This document shows, piece by piece, positions 1 through 9,268 of a stretch of 64,000 nt of DNA. Made by a program: the position numbers and the translations under genes. The stretch lies in the NCBI GenBank assembly GCA_963837355.1, contig CAWIMY010000003.1:62001-126000 (forward strand). Direction: 5' to 3'. Source of the DNA: Aureispira sp963837355 (GTDB taxonomy: Bacteria; Bacteroidota; Bacteroidia; Chitinophagales; Saprospiraceae). Position 1 is the stretch's first letter. Each line of letters starts with the position of its first letter. The notes beneath the pieces are model-generated. The model searched no databases and had not been told where the DNA came from. It worked only from the letters and a program-made list of their open reading frames with translations.

Positions 1-421
1 CCGCTAAACTCTCTGCTCCTGACAAGCGCAAGAAACGCGTCAAGACATAAGCAATGCCATAGATAATCCGCTGCAAAATGCCCAAGTAATACAAAATAGA
101 AGAGAGCGCCGAGAAGAAAATAATCGTCGGCAAAATCTGAAAAGCAAAAATATACCCAATGTTGGAAGGGTCTAACAAGCCTCCAAAAACGAAAGTCGAT
201 CCCTGTTTGGTGAAGTTGAGAATTTGTACAAACCATCCACCAACGGTATCAAATCCAGCACGGATAAACGGCACATAAAGTACCGCCATTCCAAAGGCAA
301 TCTGTAAACCTAAGGCTAAGCCGACTAATTTCCAGTCGATGGCTTTTCGGTTGGCACTTAAGGCGTAAAGTATGGATAACATGACCACGATTCCCAACAG
401 TCCTCTTAAAATATCCTCCAT
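1..421 (-). CDS. CNT-family Na+/nucleoside cotransporter, N-terminal part (cut by window edge)
   Basis: The reverse strand encodes an open frame of 140 codons from an ATG at 421 that runs off the left edge. It begins MEDILRGLLGIVVMLSILYA and later contains a NRKAIDWKLVG stretch, FVFGGL, and QILPTIIFFSALSSILYYLG, ending SGAESLA. These are typical of the N-terminal third of NupC/CNT concentrative nucleoside transporters, inner-membrane proteins that take up nucleosides with Na+ or H+. Three hydrophobic segments are visible. The substrate-binding and C-terminal transport domains lie outside the window, so specificity cannot be judged. The gene is divergent from the secreted-protein gene at 837. 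Confidence 0.85.
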   Translation of the reverse strand, partial: MEDILRGLLGIVVMLSILYALSANRKAIDWKLVGLALGLQIAFGMAVLYVPFIRAGFDTVGGWFVQILNFTKQGSTFVFGGLLDPSNIGYIFAFQILPTIIFFSALSSILYYLGILQRIIYGIAYVLTRFLRLSGAESLA

Positions 422-836
422 AGATGCGTTATTTTCTTTGAATGCTTTTCTTAGTATCCCATTCCACTTAGAATACTGTTTATCAGTACTTTTAGAAATG
501 TACCTGTTAATAATTTACTCGTATTTAGGTGCTTTTTTTGCCGTCGCTTGTCTTGCTTTTTACAGCTCACCAAGCGCTATGCGTTGCGAAAAGTACTTGT
601 TTTTTGGCAAATGAAGGGCCTAACTTGCTAACTTTTTATTAACAGTATAGACGCATAGGCCGTAGTAAATAGGTAATTGTTAAAAAAATACTAAGACAGT
701 TCTTCGCTTTTTTGCACTATTTTTTTATTATTTATAGTATTATTGTCCTTGAATATTGTGGAGACAACCCCCTGAACCAATGATATCGTGGGTTCCCATC
801 CTTTATTTTTTATTCACCTTACTATACATTAACCGT
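422..836. other. Intergenic region between divergent genes
   Basis: This 415-bp AT-rich spacer separates the divergently transcribed transporter (starting leftward at 421) and the secreted-protein gene at 837. It must hold both promoters, but I see no convincing TTG-N20-TAnnTTTG match. A possible frame from 372 to 614 overlaps the transporter antisense and shows no protein-like features. Confidence 0.5.
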
Positions 837-1283
837 ATGCGTATCTTATTCTTCCTACTCTGTACACTTCCCGTGTTCAGCTTGGCACAAGCGCCCTCCA
901 ATGCGCCTGCACAGCAACACGAGCAAGCAGTACAACAACTGCAACAACAACTGCCTCAGGCAACAATTGTTGACCTCAACACCTTAGCGGCTCAGCAAAA
1001 ACAGGACCAGCGATCCTGTACTACCTGTGCCCAAAAAGCGGCTTTATCCGCCAAAAGTTCTACCGCCAAAAAGACCTTGGCTTCTGAACAAGATCTCTTA
1101 GCAGAGCAAGCGCACTTAGGGCGCACGATTCAGCAATTGCGACAAGCGGCGACACCCGATCAAGACTTGCTTTTGAAGTATCTTCGTGCGCTAGAGCTCA
1201 ATGCCAAGGAGTTACAAGTAGTGCAAGCCCATCAAGTACGCACTGCCAAAACAGCTAAAAAGCGCCGTCAACTAGGACAGTAA
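837..1283 (+). CDS. Small secreted Gln/Ala-rich protein of unknown function
   Basis: A protein of 148 residues from the ATG at 837. It begins MRILFFLLCTLPVFSLAQAP, a clean Sec signal peptide with likely cleavage after SLA. An upstream in-frame ATG at 756 would add 27 residues in front of the signal peptide and is less likely. The mature part is low-complexity and rich in Gln, Ala and Lys, and is probably helical or coiled-coil. It has one CxxC pair (SCTTCAQ) around residue 60. No known family was recognised. It lies just upstream of the giant adhesin gene in the same direction (141-bp gap), so an accessory envelope role is possible but only inferred. Confidence 0.6.
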   Translation: MRILFFLLCTLPVFSLAQAPSNAPAQQHEQAVQQLQQQLPQATIVDLNTLAAQQKQDQRSCTTCAQKAALSAKSSTAKKTLASEQDLLAEQAHLGRTIQQLRQAATPDQDLLLKYLRALELNAKELQVVQAHQVRTAKTAKKRRQLGQ

Positions 1284-1423
1284 GTCCTGCTATTTTCATT
1301 CTTTTTTTTCTGAGGAAAGACCAATCGGTAAAGTGATCTTTTCTGCAAAGTTGTCTCTAGTTATAACGCTCCCGCTTCATAAGAGAGCAGCCCTACTATG
1401 CAACTTTTAAAAGCCTCCAAATT

Positions 1424-4400
1424 ATGAACTTATTTCGCATCATGCTCCTGCTCTTCCTTGGTGGAATGAGCGGTTGGTTGCACGCGCAAGCCTCCAATTG
1501 TGGGGATGCTATTTTTAGCCCCTTCTGTAATGGGATTGCTCAATATCCCGCCAACTTTGATGGCACTGGTCTTGGCAGCGGTCCTCAGGCGCCTCTTGGC
1601 CCCAATTACGATTGCTTGGGTACCCAAGGCAATCCCAGTTATTTCTCCTTGACAATTGATCAATCGGGAAGTATTGATTTTATTTTAGACAACACCAGCA
1701 ACTTAGATATTGACTTCATTCTGTGGGGGCCTTTTTCAAGTGTCAATTCGGCACAAGCAGCCTGTGGTTCGATTGGTCAAGGTGGAACATCGGGAGGCGT
1801 AACAGACTGCAGTTACAGTGTGTTAGGCCAAGAACCTGTCTCTATTCCCAACGCGATTAGTGGAGAGGTCTATATTTTGATGGTAACCAATTATACCAAT
1901 CAAGCTACCAATATCTTTAGTACCTTTAATACAGGAACGGGCTCTGTCGCTTGCCCCTGTGATATTCCTTTTGAAGTAGATACGCTTAGTGTAGCTTTTG
2001 GCAACACGGGTTATTTGGTAGATACCATCAATGCTGTGAACCAATTTGTTGTTTGTCCTAATAATACTTTGGGGTTTTCAGTACTTGCAGGTAGCAACCT
2101 GAACGATACTTTAAATATTTATGCCCCTTTTACAACAGCTAATAGTGTGTTTGCTAATAATACTATTTTGTCTTTACGCCCTGGTGGCCCAACACGCTTT
2201 GACTCTATAGAGGTTTTGACGTTGTTGACACCAACCAACGATGAAATTGGGGTCAATGACTTTACTATAGGCTTACGCAATGATATTTTCACAGGTGGTG
2301 TATCAGATAGCACCTGTTTTGATTTTGTCAATGTCCAAGTAATTGTCCCTGGCGTAAAACTTACGGATCGCACTTGTTTGTCCTGGCGAGCAGTTTCAAG
2401 TATTGATAGATTCTATTCCGAGCACTTCGCTTCGGTAGTTCTTCTTATAGTTGGCAACAGCTCAGTGGCCCTTCGGTTACTTTTTCTAGTGTCACTAGTC
2501 CGAATCCGACTGATTACGGTTCCTACTTCCAATAGTAGTAGTGTTAACGATTCTATCATTTTAGTCGTAGATTATAACTATGGAGGGTTGTGCCCAATGC
2601 GGGACACGATGGTTTTACGGTACACTGATTTGACCGTCTCTGCTCTAGCGCTGCCCGATTCTGTTTGTTCAGGCAGCATGACAGCCTTAGATGTTATCTT
2701 ATCGAATAGTTTAGCAGCACCTATTTGTGATGACTACACGGTTAGTACTATCCCTTTTGCGCCCTTGACAACTACAGGTGGAACAGCAGTTACTGCTTTT
2801 AACGCAACTACGACCCTTTTCTCTGCCGATGATGAGGGCATTTCAGCAGCTTTACCTATTGGTTTCAACTTTGATTTTTATTGCAATACCTTTAGCTCCT
2901 TCTATATCCATACTAATGGTTTTATCACTTTTGATAACTTGACGGTAGGGCCAGCCTACACGGGTGATCCTCTCCCTTCTGCGGGCGAACCTGAAAACTT
3001 GATTGCCATGGGTTGGGAAGATTTAGATATCTCCAATGGAGGAAACATTAATTACTATGTTGTCGGTACGGCTCCTAATCGCCAATTGGTTGTCAACTTA
3101 AATGGCGTAGCTAACTGGCTCTCCACAACAGCCACCACTACCACCCAAGCAATTCTATCAGAAGCAGACAACAGCATTGAACTGCATATTAGCAGCATCA
3201 CGCATACCGCGTCTACAGTAGGTATTGAGAATGGAAATGGTACTTTGGCGCATTTTCCTGCTGTTTATCCACTCGGACAAGCAAGTGGCCCTATCACTAG
3301 CGTTGCGTATCGTTTTAAGCCTAGACAAAATGGCCCGTTTTATACGTGGACTCCAGCAGCGACGCTGAACAGCAATACGACGCGCAATCCTATGGCTTCG
3401 CCTATTGCTACGACTACTTATAGTGTAGAAGTGACGGACGGCGTTTGTCGGTATGTTGATACCACGACCGTTACGGTGATTAGTAATTTCCCAACTCCTG
3501 TCATCACGTGTGACAGTTCCACGTTGACCAGTATTAGTTTTAGTTGGACAGACATCGGGCTCCCCATCGCCACAGGCTTTTATGAATACAGCTTAGATGG
3601 TGGCGCTACTTGGGTAGCTGTTGGTAATGCTTTGTCCACGACTATCACAGGTTTAATGGGCAATACTTCGTACACCATCTTGGTTCGTGGTAACGATGGT
3701 GCAGGGGGAACTTGCCCTCTTAGTACAGCAGGAACGACTACTTGTACAACAACAAACCCTTCTTGTACGGGAAATCCTGCCCTCAACCTTGCCCTAACCA
3801 TTACTGATCCTATTTGTAATGGTGATAGTACAGGTTGTGCAAACGTTCTTGTAACGGGTGGCAGTGGCAACAATAATCTCGGTTATAGTTGGTCTACTGG
3901 ACAAGTCGATACGAACTTGATTTGTAATTTGGCCGCAGGCACGTATAGCTTGACCGTAACCGATACCGTTGGTTCTATGAATCCGCCAAGCAATACCATC
4001 GTGTATGCGGAGGACTTTGATGGAGTAAGCAATTGGATACTCAATGTTGCTACAGGTACCAATGGTGCCGATAACAATTTTTGGACGATTAGCAGTGATG
4101 AAGCGGGAGAACCTGTTGGTGCTTGTGGAACAGCAGGAGGCCCCAACCAATCTTTACATGTGACTTCTGCCCTCACCCCTACACAGGGAGCGCTATACAA
4201 TACAGGAGGATTCTGTCCTTTCTTATTCTGTACAGAAACCAATATGCGCGCAGAATCGCCTGCTTTTTCTACCGTAGGCAGTAGTAACATGACCTTTGAA
4301 TTCAACTACATTGCGGGAGGTGATGCCTTGATTGATAACGCTTCTGTAGTCTATAATGATGGCAGCGGCTGGCAAACTTTGACCAACAGTATCAAATCCA

Positions 4401-7261
4401 CGGTTTGTACTAATGGACAAGGACTGTGGACACGGTACAGTGTCGCGTTACCTGCTAGTTGTGACAACCAACCTGCTGTTCAAGTAGGCATCAACTGGAC
4501 AAACAATGATGATTTATCAGGTACTGACCCTTCTGTTGCCATTGATTCGGTGGTTATTTCGACCATGCAGGGTGGAATGAGTACCTTTGTTTGTGTCGAC
4601 TCTCAAACCTTTATTATCAATGAACCGACGGCAGTAGTATTGACCATAGATAGCTTTGCAACGCCTACTTGTGATGGCACAGCGGATGGTTATATTGCTG
4701 TTTCTGCTACAGGCGGCATTCCTACTTATAACTACACGTGGAACAACCTCGCAACGGGTGATAGTTTGACTGGATTAAATGCAGGTACTTTTGTAGTAAC
4801 AGTAGAGGACATCAACGGCTGTTCAGTGGTGGATTCGGTAACCTTGACGGTACCCAATCCGATTGTAATTGCACTAGATAGTGTCAGAAATACCACTTGT
4901 ACGAATGATGCTGATGGTCAGGTTTTTATTTCGGTAACAGGTGGAACACCTGCCTACGCTTACAATTGGAGTACTGGAGGCACCACTGATAGTATTGGCA
5001 ATGTACTAGCGGGTACTTATGCGGTGACCGTAACGGATGCCAACGGTTGCTTTATTAGCGATTCGTTTACACTAACGGCTCCCACTCCTGTAGTAATCAC
5101 GATAGATAGCCTAGGTGATCCTACTTGTACAGGTGCTGCCGATGGTTATTTAGCCGTCTCGGTTACAGGAGGTACTCCTGGCTATAGTTATAGTTGGAGC
5201 AACGCGGCCACGAGCGACAGTTTAACAGGGCTTAATGATGGCACCTATACCATTACGGCAACCGATGTCAATGGCTGTAGCGCGACCAATCAAGCCGTTT
5301 TAGCCGCTCCCAATCCTATAGTAATTACGATAGATAGCACGGGTAATCCTACTTGTAATGGCTCTGCGGATGGCTACATTGCGCTTACGGCTACAGGCGG
5401 CACACCCGCTTATACTTACAGTTGGAACAATACCATGACAAGCGATAGTATTATGGGCTTGATGGCAGGAACATACTCGGTAACCGTGACCGATGCCAAT
5501 GGTTGTTCCGTGACCGATCAAACGACATTGACAGAGCCGAATCTACTGATCTTAGTCATTGACAGTACGGGTAATCCTACTTGTAATGGCTCTGCGGATG
5601 GCTACATTGCTGTTTCCGCAACAGGAGGCACCGCGCCTTTCACTTACCTTTGGAACACAGCTTCTACTAGCGATAGTTTGATTAACCTCAATGACGGTAC
5701 CTACATGGTCACCGTAACGGATGCCAATGGCTGTACAGCTATGGGGCAAGCCATTTTAAATGTTCCTAATCCGATTGTAGCGACAATTGACAATGTGGTA
5801 AATAACAGTTGCGCAGGCCAAGCTGATGGTAGCATTGATGTGACTGCTTTAGGTGGACTAGGCAGTCTCTCCTACTTGTGGAGCAATGGCGCTGTATCGC
5901 AAGACTTGGCAAGTGTTGCCGATGGCATTTACACCTTGACGGTTAGCGATGTGAATGGTTGTTTTGTTACCGTTCAAGATACGATTGTTCCAACAGTCCT
6001 CTTGACGTTGAGCGACAGCGTAGAAACAGCTTGTGCTGGTGATCCAATTATTGTTCGCCTAACAGCTGGTGGTGGATCGGGTTCTTACAGTTATGATTGG
6101 GGCACGACCTCTACTAGTACAAGTGATACGGCTCAATTTGCCCTCGCTTCTACCGCAACACTGACAGTAGTTGTAACCGTAACCGATAACGTAAACGGTT
6201 GTACCATTATAGCTACGATTCCTCTGCAAGGTGTTGCCCCCGTATTGGTAACGTTGGACAACATCCAAAACATTGCTTGTGGGGCAACGGCTCCAGGTCA
6301 AATTGACTTAACAGTTGTTGGAGGCACAACCCCCTATAACTATGTTTGGTCAGATGCCAGTACTGCTGCTAGTTTGACTTCTACTACAACAGGTAGTTTC
6401 TCTGTAACGGTTACCGATGATAATGGCTGTACGGCTACTGCTGGGCCTTTTATTATCGACCAAAACTTAGATGCTGCTGTTAGTATCGATACCATTAATT
6501 TAATTACTGCTTGTGATGGACAAGCTACAGGCGCTTTAGTAGCACGCTCTAGCGATCCAAGCACTACCTTTGCTTGGAGCAATGGCAGCAGCGACAGTAG
6601 TATTAGTAATTTGGCCGCAGGCACTTACACGGTTGTGGGAACCAATTCATTTGGTTGTACGGATACCGTCAGTGTAACTATTATTGCGCCGACACTTCCA
6701 ACACTCGATGCCGCTGTGCAGACTGTTGGGACACGCCAAGTTAGTGTTCCGTTGTCTACTAGTGTCACGTTGATTGCAGGTAGTACGGGTTTTGATTACT
6801 TATGGACGGCCATTGCCGATCCTGTAACGGGTAATCCTAATATTGCGACCAACAACACCGCCACCACGACTGCTACGCCTGATCCCGCAGGGGATTATTG
6901 GTATGTCGTAACCGCCTCGGCAACTACAAACGATACTGTTTGTTCTGTTTCTGATACGGTAATGGTGATGGTGGAGCAACCTTTTGAGGGCGTTCCAAAT
7001 GCCTTTACTCCTAATGGGGATGCTGTAAACGACCTTTTCCGTCCGACCTTCTTGTCCGACGAAGAAGTCACTACGTTCCGCGTCTTTAACCGCTGGGGAC
7101 AAGAGGTCTACAATGGAGACGAGAACCACGGCGAAGGCTGGGATGGTACGTACCAGGGAACCGAACAACCGACAGAGGTTTACATTTATGTGATTACCTA
7201 CAAACGCGCAAGCGAACCGACGGAACGAGAAATTAGAGGAGAAGTTACCCTAATCCGATAA
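1424..7261 (+). CDS. Giant T9SS-exported surface protein with SprB-like repeats
   Basis: A 1945-residue protein. A signal peptide (MNLFRIMLLLFLGGMSGWLH) is followed by a pre-peptidase-like beta domain. A nidogen-like domain lies at about residues 483-570 (FYIHTNGFITFDN) and an FN3-like domain at about 700-776. One SprB-type repeat at about 788 is interrupted by a jelly-roll-like insert (about 860-1046). About nine more repeats of roughly 75 residues follow to about 1760, with motifs such as TIDS..NPTCNGSADGYI, W....SDSL and VTVTDANGC. The end (AFTPNGDAVNDLF, FNRWGQEVY, YVITYK) is the CHU_C/gliding-motility type B sorting domain for the type IX secretion system. Such proteins act in adhesion or gliding at the cell surface. 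Residues about 312-370 are abnormal and appear to be read in the wrong frame (see findings). Repeats 4 and 5 share a 44-bp identical DNA stretch. Confidence 0.9.
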   Translation: MNLFRIMLLLFLGGMSGWLHAQASNCGDAIFSPFCNGIAQYPANFDGTGLGSGPQAPLGPNYDCLGTQGNPSYFSLTIDQSGSIDFILDNTSNLDIDFILWGPFSSVNSAQAACGSIGQGGTSGGVTDCSYSVLGQEPVSIPNAISGEVYILMVTNYTNQATNIFSTFNTGTGSVACPCDIPFEVDTLSVAFGNTGYLVDTINAVNQFVVCPNNTLGFSVLAGSNLNDTLNIYAPFTTANSVFANNTILSLRPGGPTRFDSIEVLTLLTPTNDEIGVNDFTIGLRNDIFTGGVSDSTCFDFVNVQVIVPGVKLTDRTCLSWRAVSSIDRFYSEHFASVVLLIVGNSSVALRLLFLVSLVRIRLITVPTSNSSSVNDSIILVVDYNYGGLCPMRDTMVLRYTDLTVSALALPDSVCSGSMTALDVILSNSLAAPICDDYTVSTIPFAPLTTTGGTAVTAFNATTTLFSADDEGISAALPIGFNFDFYCNTFSSFYIHTNGFITFDNLTVGPAYTGDPLPSAGEPENLIAMGWEDLDISNGGNINYYVVGTAPNRQLVVNLNGVANWLSTTATTTTQAILSEADNSIELHISSITHTASTVGIENGNGTLAHFPAVYPLGQASGPITSVAYRFKPRQNGPFYTWTPAATLNSNTTRNPMASPIATTTYSVEVTDGVCRYVDTTTVTVISNFPTPVITCDSSTLTSISFSWTDIGLPIATGFYEYSLDGGATWVAVGNALSTTITGLMGNTSYTILVRGNDGAGGTCPLSTAGTTTCTTTNPSCTGNPALNLALTITDPICNGDSTGCANVLVTGGSGNNNLGYSWSTGQVDTNLICNLAAGTYSLTVTDTVGSMNPPSNTIVYAEDFDGVSNWILNVATGTNGADNNFWTISSDEAGEPVGACGTAGGPNQSLHVTSALTPTQGALYNTGGFCPFLFCTETNMRAESPAFSTVGSSNMTFEFNYIAGGDALIDNASVVYNDGSGWQTLTNSIKSTVCTNGQGLWTRYSVALPASCDNQPAVQVGINWTNNDDLSGTDPSVAIDSVVISTMQGGMSTFVCVDSQTFIINEPTAVVLTIDSFATPTCDGTADGYIAVSATGGIPTYNYTWNNLATGDSLTGLNAGTFVVTVEDINGCSVVDSVTLTVPNPIVIALDSVRNTTCTNDADGQVFISVTGGTPAYAYNWSTGGTTDSIGNVLAGTYAVTVTDANGCFISDSFTLTAPTPVVITIDSLGDPTCTGAADGYLAVSVTGGTPGYSYSWSNAATSDSLTGLNDGTYTITATDVNGCSATNQAVLAAPNPIVITIDSTGNPTCNGSADGYIALTATGGTPAYTYSWNNTMTSDSIMGLMAGTYSVTVTDANGCSVTDQTTLTEPNLLILVIDSTGNPTCNGSADGYIAVSATGGTAPFTYLWNTASTSDSLINLNDGTYMVTVTDANGCTAMGQAILNVPNPIVATIDNVVNNSCAGQADGSIDVTALGGLGSLSYLWSNGAVSQDLASVADGIYTLTVSDVNGCFVTVQDTIVPTVLLTLSDSVETACAGDPIIVRLTAGGGSGSYSYDWGTTSTSTSDTAQFALASTATLTVVVTVTDNVNGCTIIATIPLQGVAPVLVTLDNIQNIACGATAPGQIDLTVVGGTTPYNYVWSDASTAASLTSTTTGSFSVTVTDDNGCTATAGPFIIDQNLDAAVSIDTINLITACDGQATGALVARSSDPSTTFAWSNGSSDSSISNLAAGTYTVVGTNSFGCTDTVSVTIIAPTLPTLDAAVQTVGTRQVSVPLSTSVTLIAGSTGFDYLWTAIADPVTGNPNIATNNTATTTATPDPAGDYWYVVTASATTNDTVCSVSDTVMVMVEQPFEGVPNAFTPNGDAVNDLFRPTFLSDEEVTTFRVFNRWGQEVYNGDENHGEGWDGTYQGTEQPTEVYIYVITYKRASEPTEREIRGEVTLIR
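5339..5382 (+). repeat. 44-bp exact direct repeat, copy 1
   Basis: Starts ACGGGTAATCCTACTTG and is identical to 5567-5610. It encodes the conserved core (GNPTCNGSADGYI) of adjacent SprB-like repeats, indicating recent duplication or conversion between repeat units. Confidence 0.9.
5567..5610 (+). repeat. 44-bp exact direct repeat, copy 2
   Basis: Second copy of the stretch at 5339-5382, offset 228 bp (76 codons, one repeat unit). It is a possible site for unequal recombination that would add or remove one repeat in frame. Confidence 0.9.
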
Positions 7262-7287
7262 GTCTCTCTTTTTATATAGCATACAAA

Positions 7288-7325
7288 AACGCTCCTAGAA
7301 ATATTTCTAGGAGCGTTCTTTTATT
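7288..7325. terminator. Bidirectional intrinsic terminator between convergent genes
   Basis: A perfect 14-bp stem (AACGCTCCTAGAAA and its reverse complement) with a 2-base centre, followed on the plus strand by CTTTTATT and preceded by an A-run. It sits 26 bp after the adhesin stop and 83 bp from the end of the convergent lrp-type gene, so it can serve both. Confidence 0.85.
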
Positions 7326-7407
7326 ATAATGGGAAGGTTATTTTATTGGTAGTGCAACGATCAACCTCAACAGGTAAACCTATATATCGTTTCCTAAACA
7401 AAACTAC

Positions 7408-7905
7408 TTAGTTCTGAAAAGGAATAGTTTCGTAATCAAAAGGCAATACCTTAGAATCTTTAACCGTAGACAACGTCATTAAGGTTTTAAGGCGTTCAAT
7501 TTCTTCGATCTTTGATAAAGTCTTGAATAACAATTGCTCGTACGTTGGAATGTCTTTACAAACTAGAGACATCAAGAAATCTGCCTCCCCTGTGATGATG
7601 TAACATTCTACAATTTCTTCAATTTCGCCCACTTTGGCGATGAAGTTTTCCAGAGCATTCTCTTTTTGCCAAGCTAGCGATACCAAAACAAAGGTTTTTA
7701 CGCTTAGGCCAATAACTTGGGCGCTCACTTGAGCATGGTAACTCTTGATAATACCCGAGCTCTCTAATTTCTTTACGCGCTCCAAAGTTGGTGCAGGAGA
7801 TAGACCAATTTTCTTAGATAGGTCTAAATTAGTAATCTTACTATTTTCTTGAAGAATTTTTAAAATCTTCAGGTCTATTTTATCTAATTTATGATGTCCA
7901 GACAT
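7408..7905 (-). CDS. Lrp/AsnC family transcriptional regulator
   Basis: A 165-residue protein, the normal size for the family. Residues about 6-60 form the AsnC-type helix-turn-helix (LDKIDLKILKILQENSKITN, then LSKKIGLSPAPTLERVKKLE). Residues about 75-150 form the RAM/ligand-binding domain (ECYIITGEADFLMSLVCKD). Members sense amino acids or related small molecules and form octameric DNA-wrapping assemblies, often controlling amino-acid metabolism. No metabolic operon adjoins it, so targets and effector cannot be deduced. It is transcribed alone, and a CAAATATA stretch on the plus strand at 7992-7999 gives a TATATTTG -7-like element on its strand about 90 bp upstream. Confidence 0.93.
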   Translation of the reverse strand: MSGHHKLDKIDLKILKILQENSKITNLDLSKKIGLSPAPTLERVKKLESSGIIKSYHAQVSAQVIGLSVKTFVLVSLAWQKENALENFIAKVGEIEEIVECYIITGEADFLMSLVCKDIPTYEQLLFKTLSKIEEIERLKTLMTLSTVKDSKVLPFDYETIPFQN

Positions 7906-7991
7906 ACGTTTGTTATTATGTAAGTTGCTCAGACCTTACCAAGAAATAGTAAACAGGCCTGATGGGAATAAATGACATTTGTTGCTAGAAA

Positions 7992-7999
7992 CAAATATA
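7992..7999 (-). promoter_or_regulatory. Candidate -7 element for the Lrp-type gene
   Basis: On the minus strand this reads TATATTTG, matching the Bacteroidota TAnnTTTG -7 consensus, about 87 bp upstream of the start at 7905. No TTG lies at the expected distance upstream, so support is partial. Confidence 0.35.
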
Positions 8000-8119
8000 C
8001 AATAATATGGCGTTGACCACCCTATTTTACCCTTTTTTAGAAAATTTTATTTGGTTTTCCTATAGAATCATTCTAATAGGCAGGATAATAACTGCTATTT
8101 TTCCTTTTATAGAACGAAA

Positions 8120-8500
8120 CTATTGGCGCAGATAAGTCAAGGTATGTCCTTCATAAGGTGCTGGAACCTCTAAACTTAGCCACATTTTTTGCATTTTTTT
8201 CTTTGGAATAGACGCGCTTCGACGTGCCCAAAAATCTTGCTCGCTAGATTCAACATAAATTAAGCCAAATCTAGGATTATAAACACTCAAGCATTTTTCG
8301 CCCAAGGATTACGCGTAGTCTGCCCATGCGAGCGCGCATAAACGCCCTCCGCTTTGAGGCAGGTATTTTCTCCATCTAACTTTTCCGTCAGCATGATTTC
8401 TTGTTGCAATCCCCTCCCAATCCCAACAAACACGGTCGTCATTGGTCACCCCTTTCGAGAAGGGCAAATGGTAAGTGCGGCCGTATTTATCCGTTGCCAT
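8120..8500 (-). pseudogene. Decayed RNA ligase gene (frameshifted and truncated)
   Basis: The minus strand from the ATG at 8500 reads MATDKYGRTYHLPFSKGV and DDRVCWDWEG. The frame then shifts by one base, and a second frame continues LQQEIMLTEKLDGENTCLKA, GVYARSHGQTTRNPWAKN before a stop near 8303. The KLDGEN segment (Lys codon at about 8380) matches the KxDG nucleotidyl-transfer motif of RNA/DNA ligases, and SHGQTTRNPWA is also typical of the small RNA-ligase family. The remaining nucleotidyltransferase motifs are missing. A third fragment (8120-8305) gives SASIPKKKMQKMWLSLEVPA and may be a C-terminal remnant, but I could not match it. Such ligases seal RNA breaks. As read, this gene cannot make an intact enzyme. 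Confidence 0.75.
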
Positions 8501-8794
8501 GGTTAATTTGTTGAGGGGAAAGCGACTTAGTAAAGTTTATTTTAGGAAGTGTATTTTACAACTTAGTGCCTTGCTTTTTGGTTCCTTTTGCAAGAATTAA
8601 GAATCGTTTTTTTCGGAAAGAACAAAATTGCCGTTCTCATTACCAACAATTATCCCATCGAATGATTATCTTGTTGGATAGATAAAAAAGAGTTATAGTT
8701 CCAATTCACCGCTTTGTTATTCGACTAAAAACAGGGCAATTTTTACTTATAAACAACTACTATTTAGACACTTAACTTACAACTTATTATAGTT

Positions 8795-9208
8795 ATGAAC
8801 TCAACAGCGCTCACCATAGGTAAAGCATTTCTATTTTTCATCTTCTGCCTTTTTTGCTTCCAAGCCTGCGACTCGGGAACAGCGGAATTAGAGAAAGAAC
8901 AATTAATTGGAAATTGGCTTTTTGAAGAAGGAACTATTGATGGTGGAGAAACGGGCATTGAATTGCTCAAAAACCTCAATTTCAACTTTACAGAAACAGA
9001 ATTTAGTTGTCAAATTCTCTCCATGATGATGCCTGGCTTCTCTCAAACAGAACCGTATACTATTGAAGAACAAACCATTGTAGTCAACGAACAGCTGCGG
9101 CTTTTGGTCAAAGAACTAGATGCGGGCAAATTGCGCTTGTCGTTTGACATTGAGGTAAACGGGGTTGCTAGAAATTACGACTTACTATTTTCCAAAGTAC
9201 TGGGCTAA
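8795..9208 (+). CDS. Lipocalin-like lipoprotein
   Basis: A 137-residue protein with a signal peptide ending in a lipobox (FCFQAC, Cys at about residue 25), so it is probably a membrane-anchored lipoprotein. The mature part opens with LIGNWLFEEG and continues as alternating beta strands (FNFTETEFSCQIL, PYTIEEQTIVV, LRLSFDIEV). This resembles the small lipocalin-like domains with an initial LxGxW motif that are common in Bacteroidota. The ligand and role are unknown. It stands alone between two damaged genes and ends at a hairpin shared with the convergent frameshifted gene. Confidence 0.7.
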   Translation: MNSTALTIGKAFLFFIFCLFCFQACDSGTAELEKEQLIGNWLFEEGTIDGGETGIELLKNLNFNFTETEFSCQILSMMMPGFSQTEPYTIEEQTIVVNEQLRLLVKELDAGKLRLSFDIEVNGVARNYDLLFSKVLG

Positions 9209-9239
9209 AAAAATAGAGGGCTCTTTTGGAGCCCTCTAT
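9207..9239. terminator. Intrinsic terminator hairpin between convergent genes
   Basis: An 11-bp stem (ATAGAGGGCTC with GAGCCCTCTAT) around a 5-base loop. On the minus strand it is followed by a T-run (A7 on the plus strand at about 9207-9213), so it is a canonical terminator for the minus-strand gene ending at 9269. It may also stop the lipoprotein transcript. Confidence 0.8.
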
Positions 9240-9268
9240 CGAATAGTATTGATTATCTTATAGGTATA

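Noticed and set aside
372..614. Plus-strand 80-codon frame in the first intergenic region.
   Set aside because: It begins antisense to the transporter gene and has no convincing start region or homology-like motif.
3580..4420. Several minus-strand frames inside the giant adhesin gene.
   Set aside because: Low-complexity Thr/Gly/Ser-rich coding sequence leaves antisense frames open; none shows a domain.
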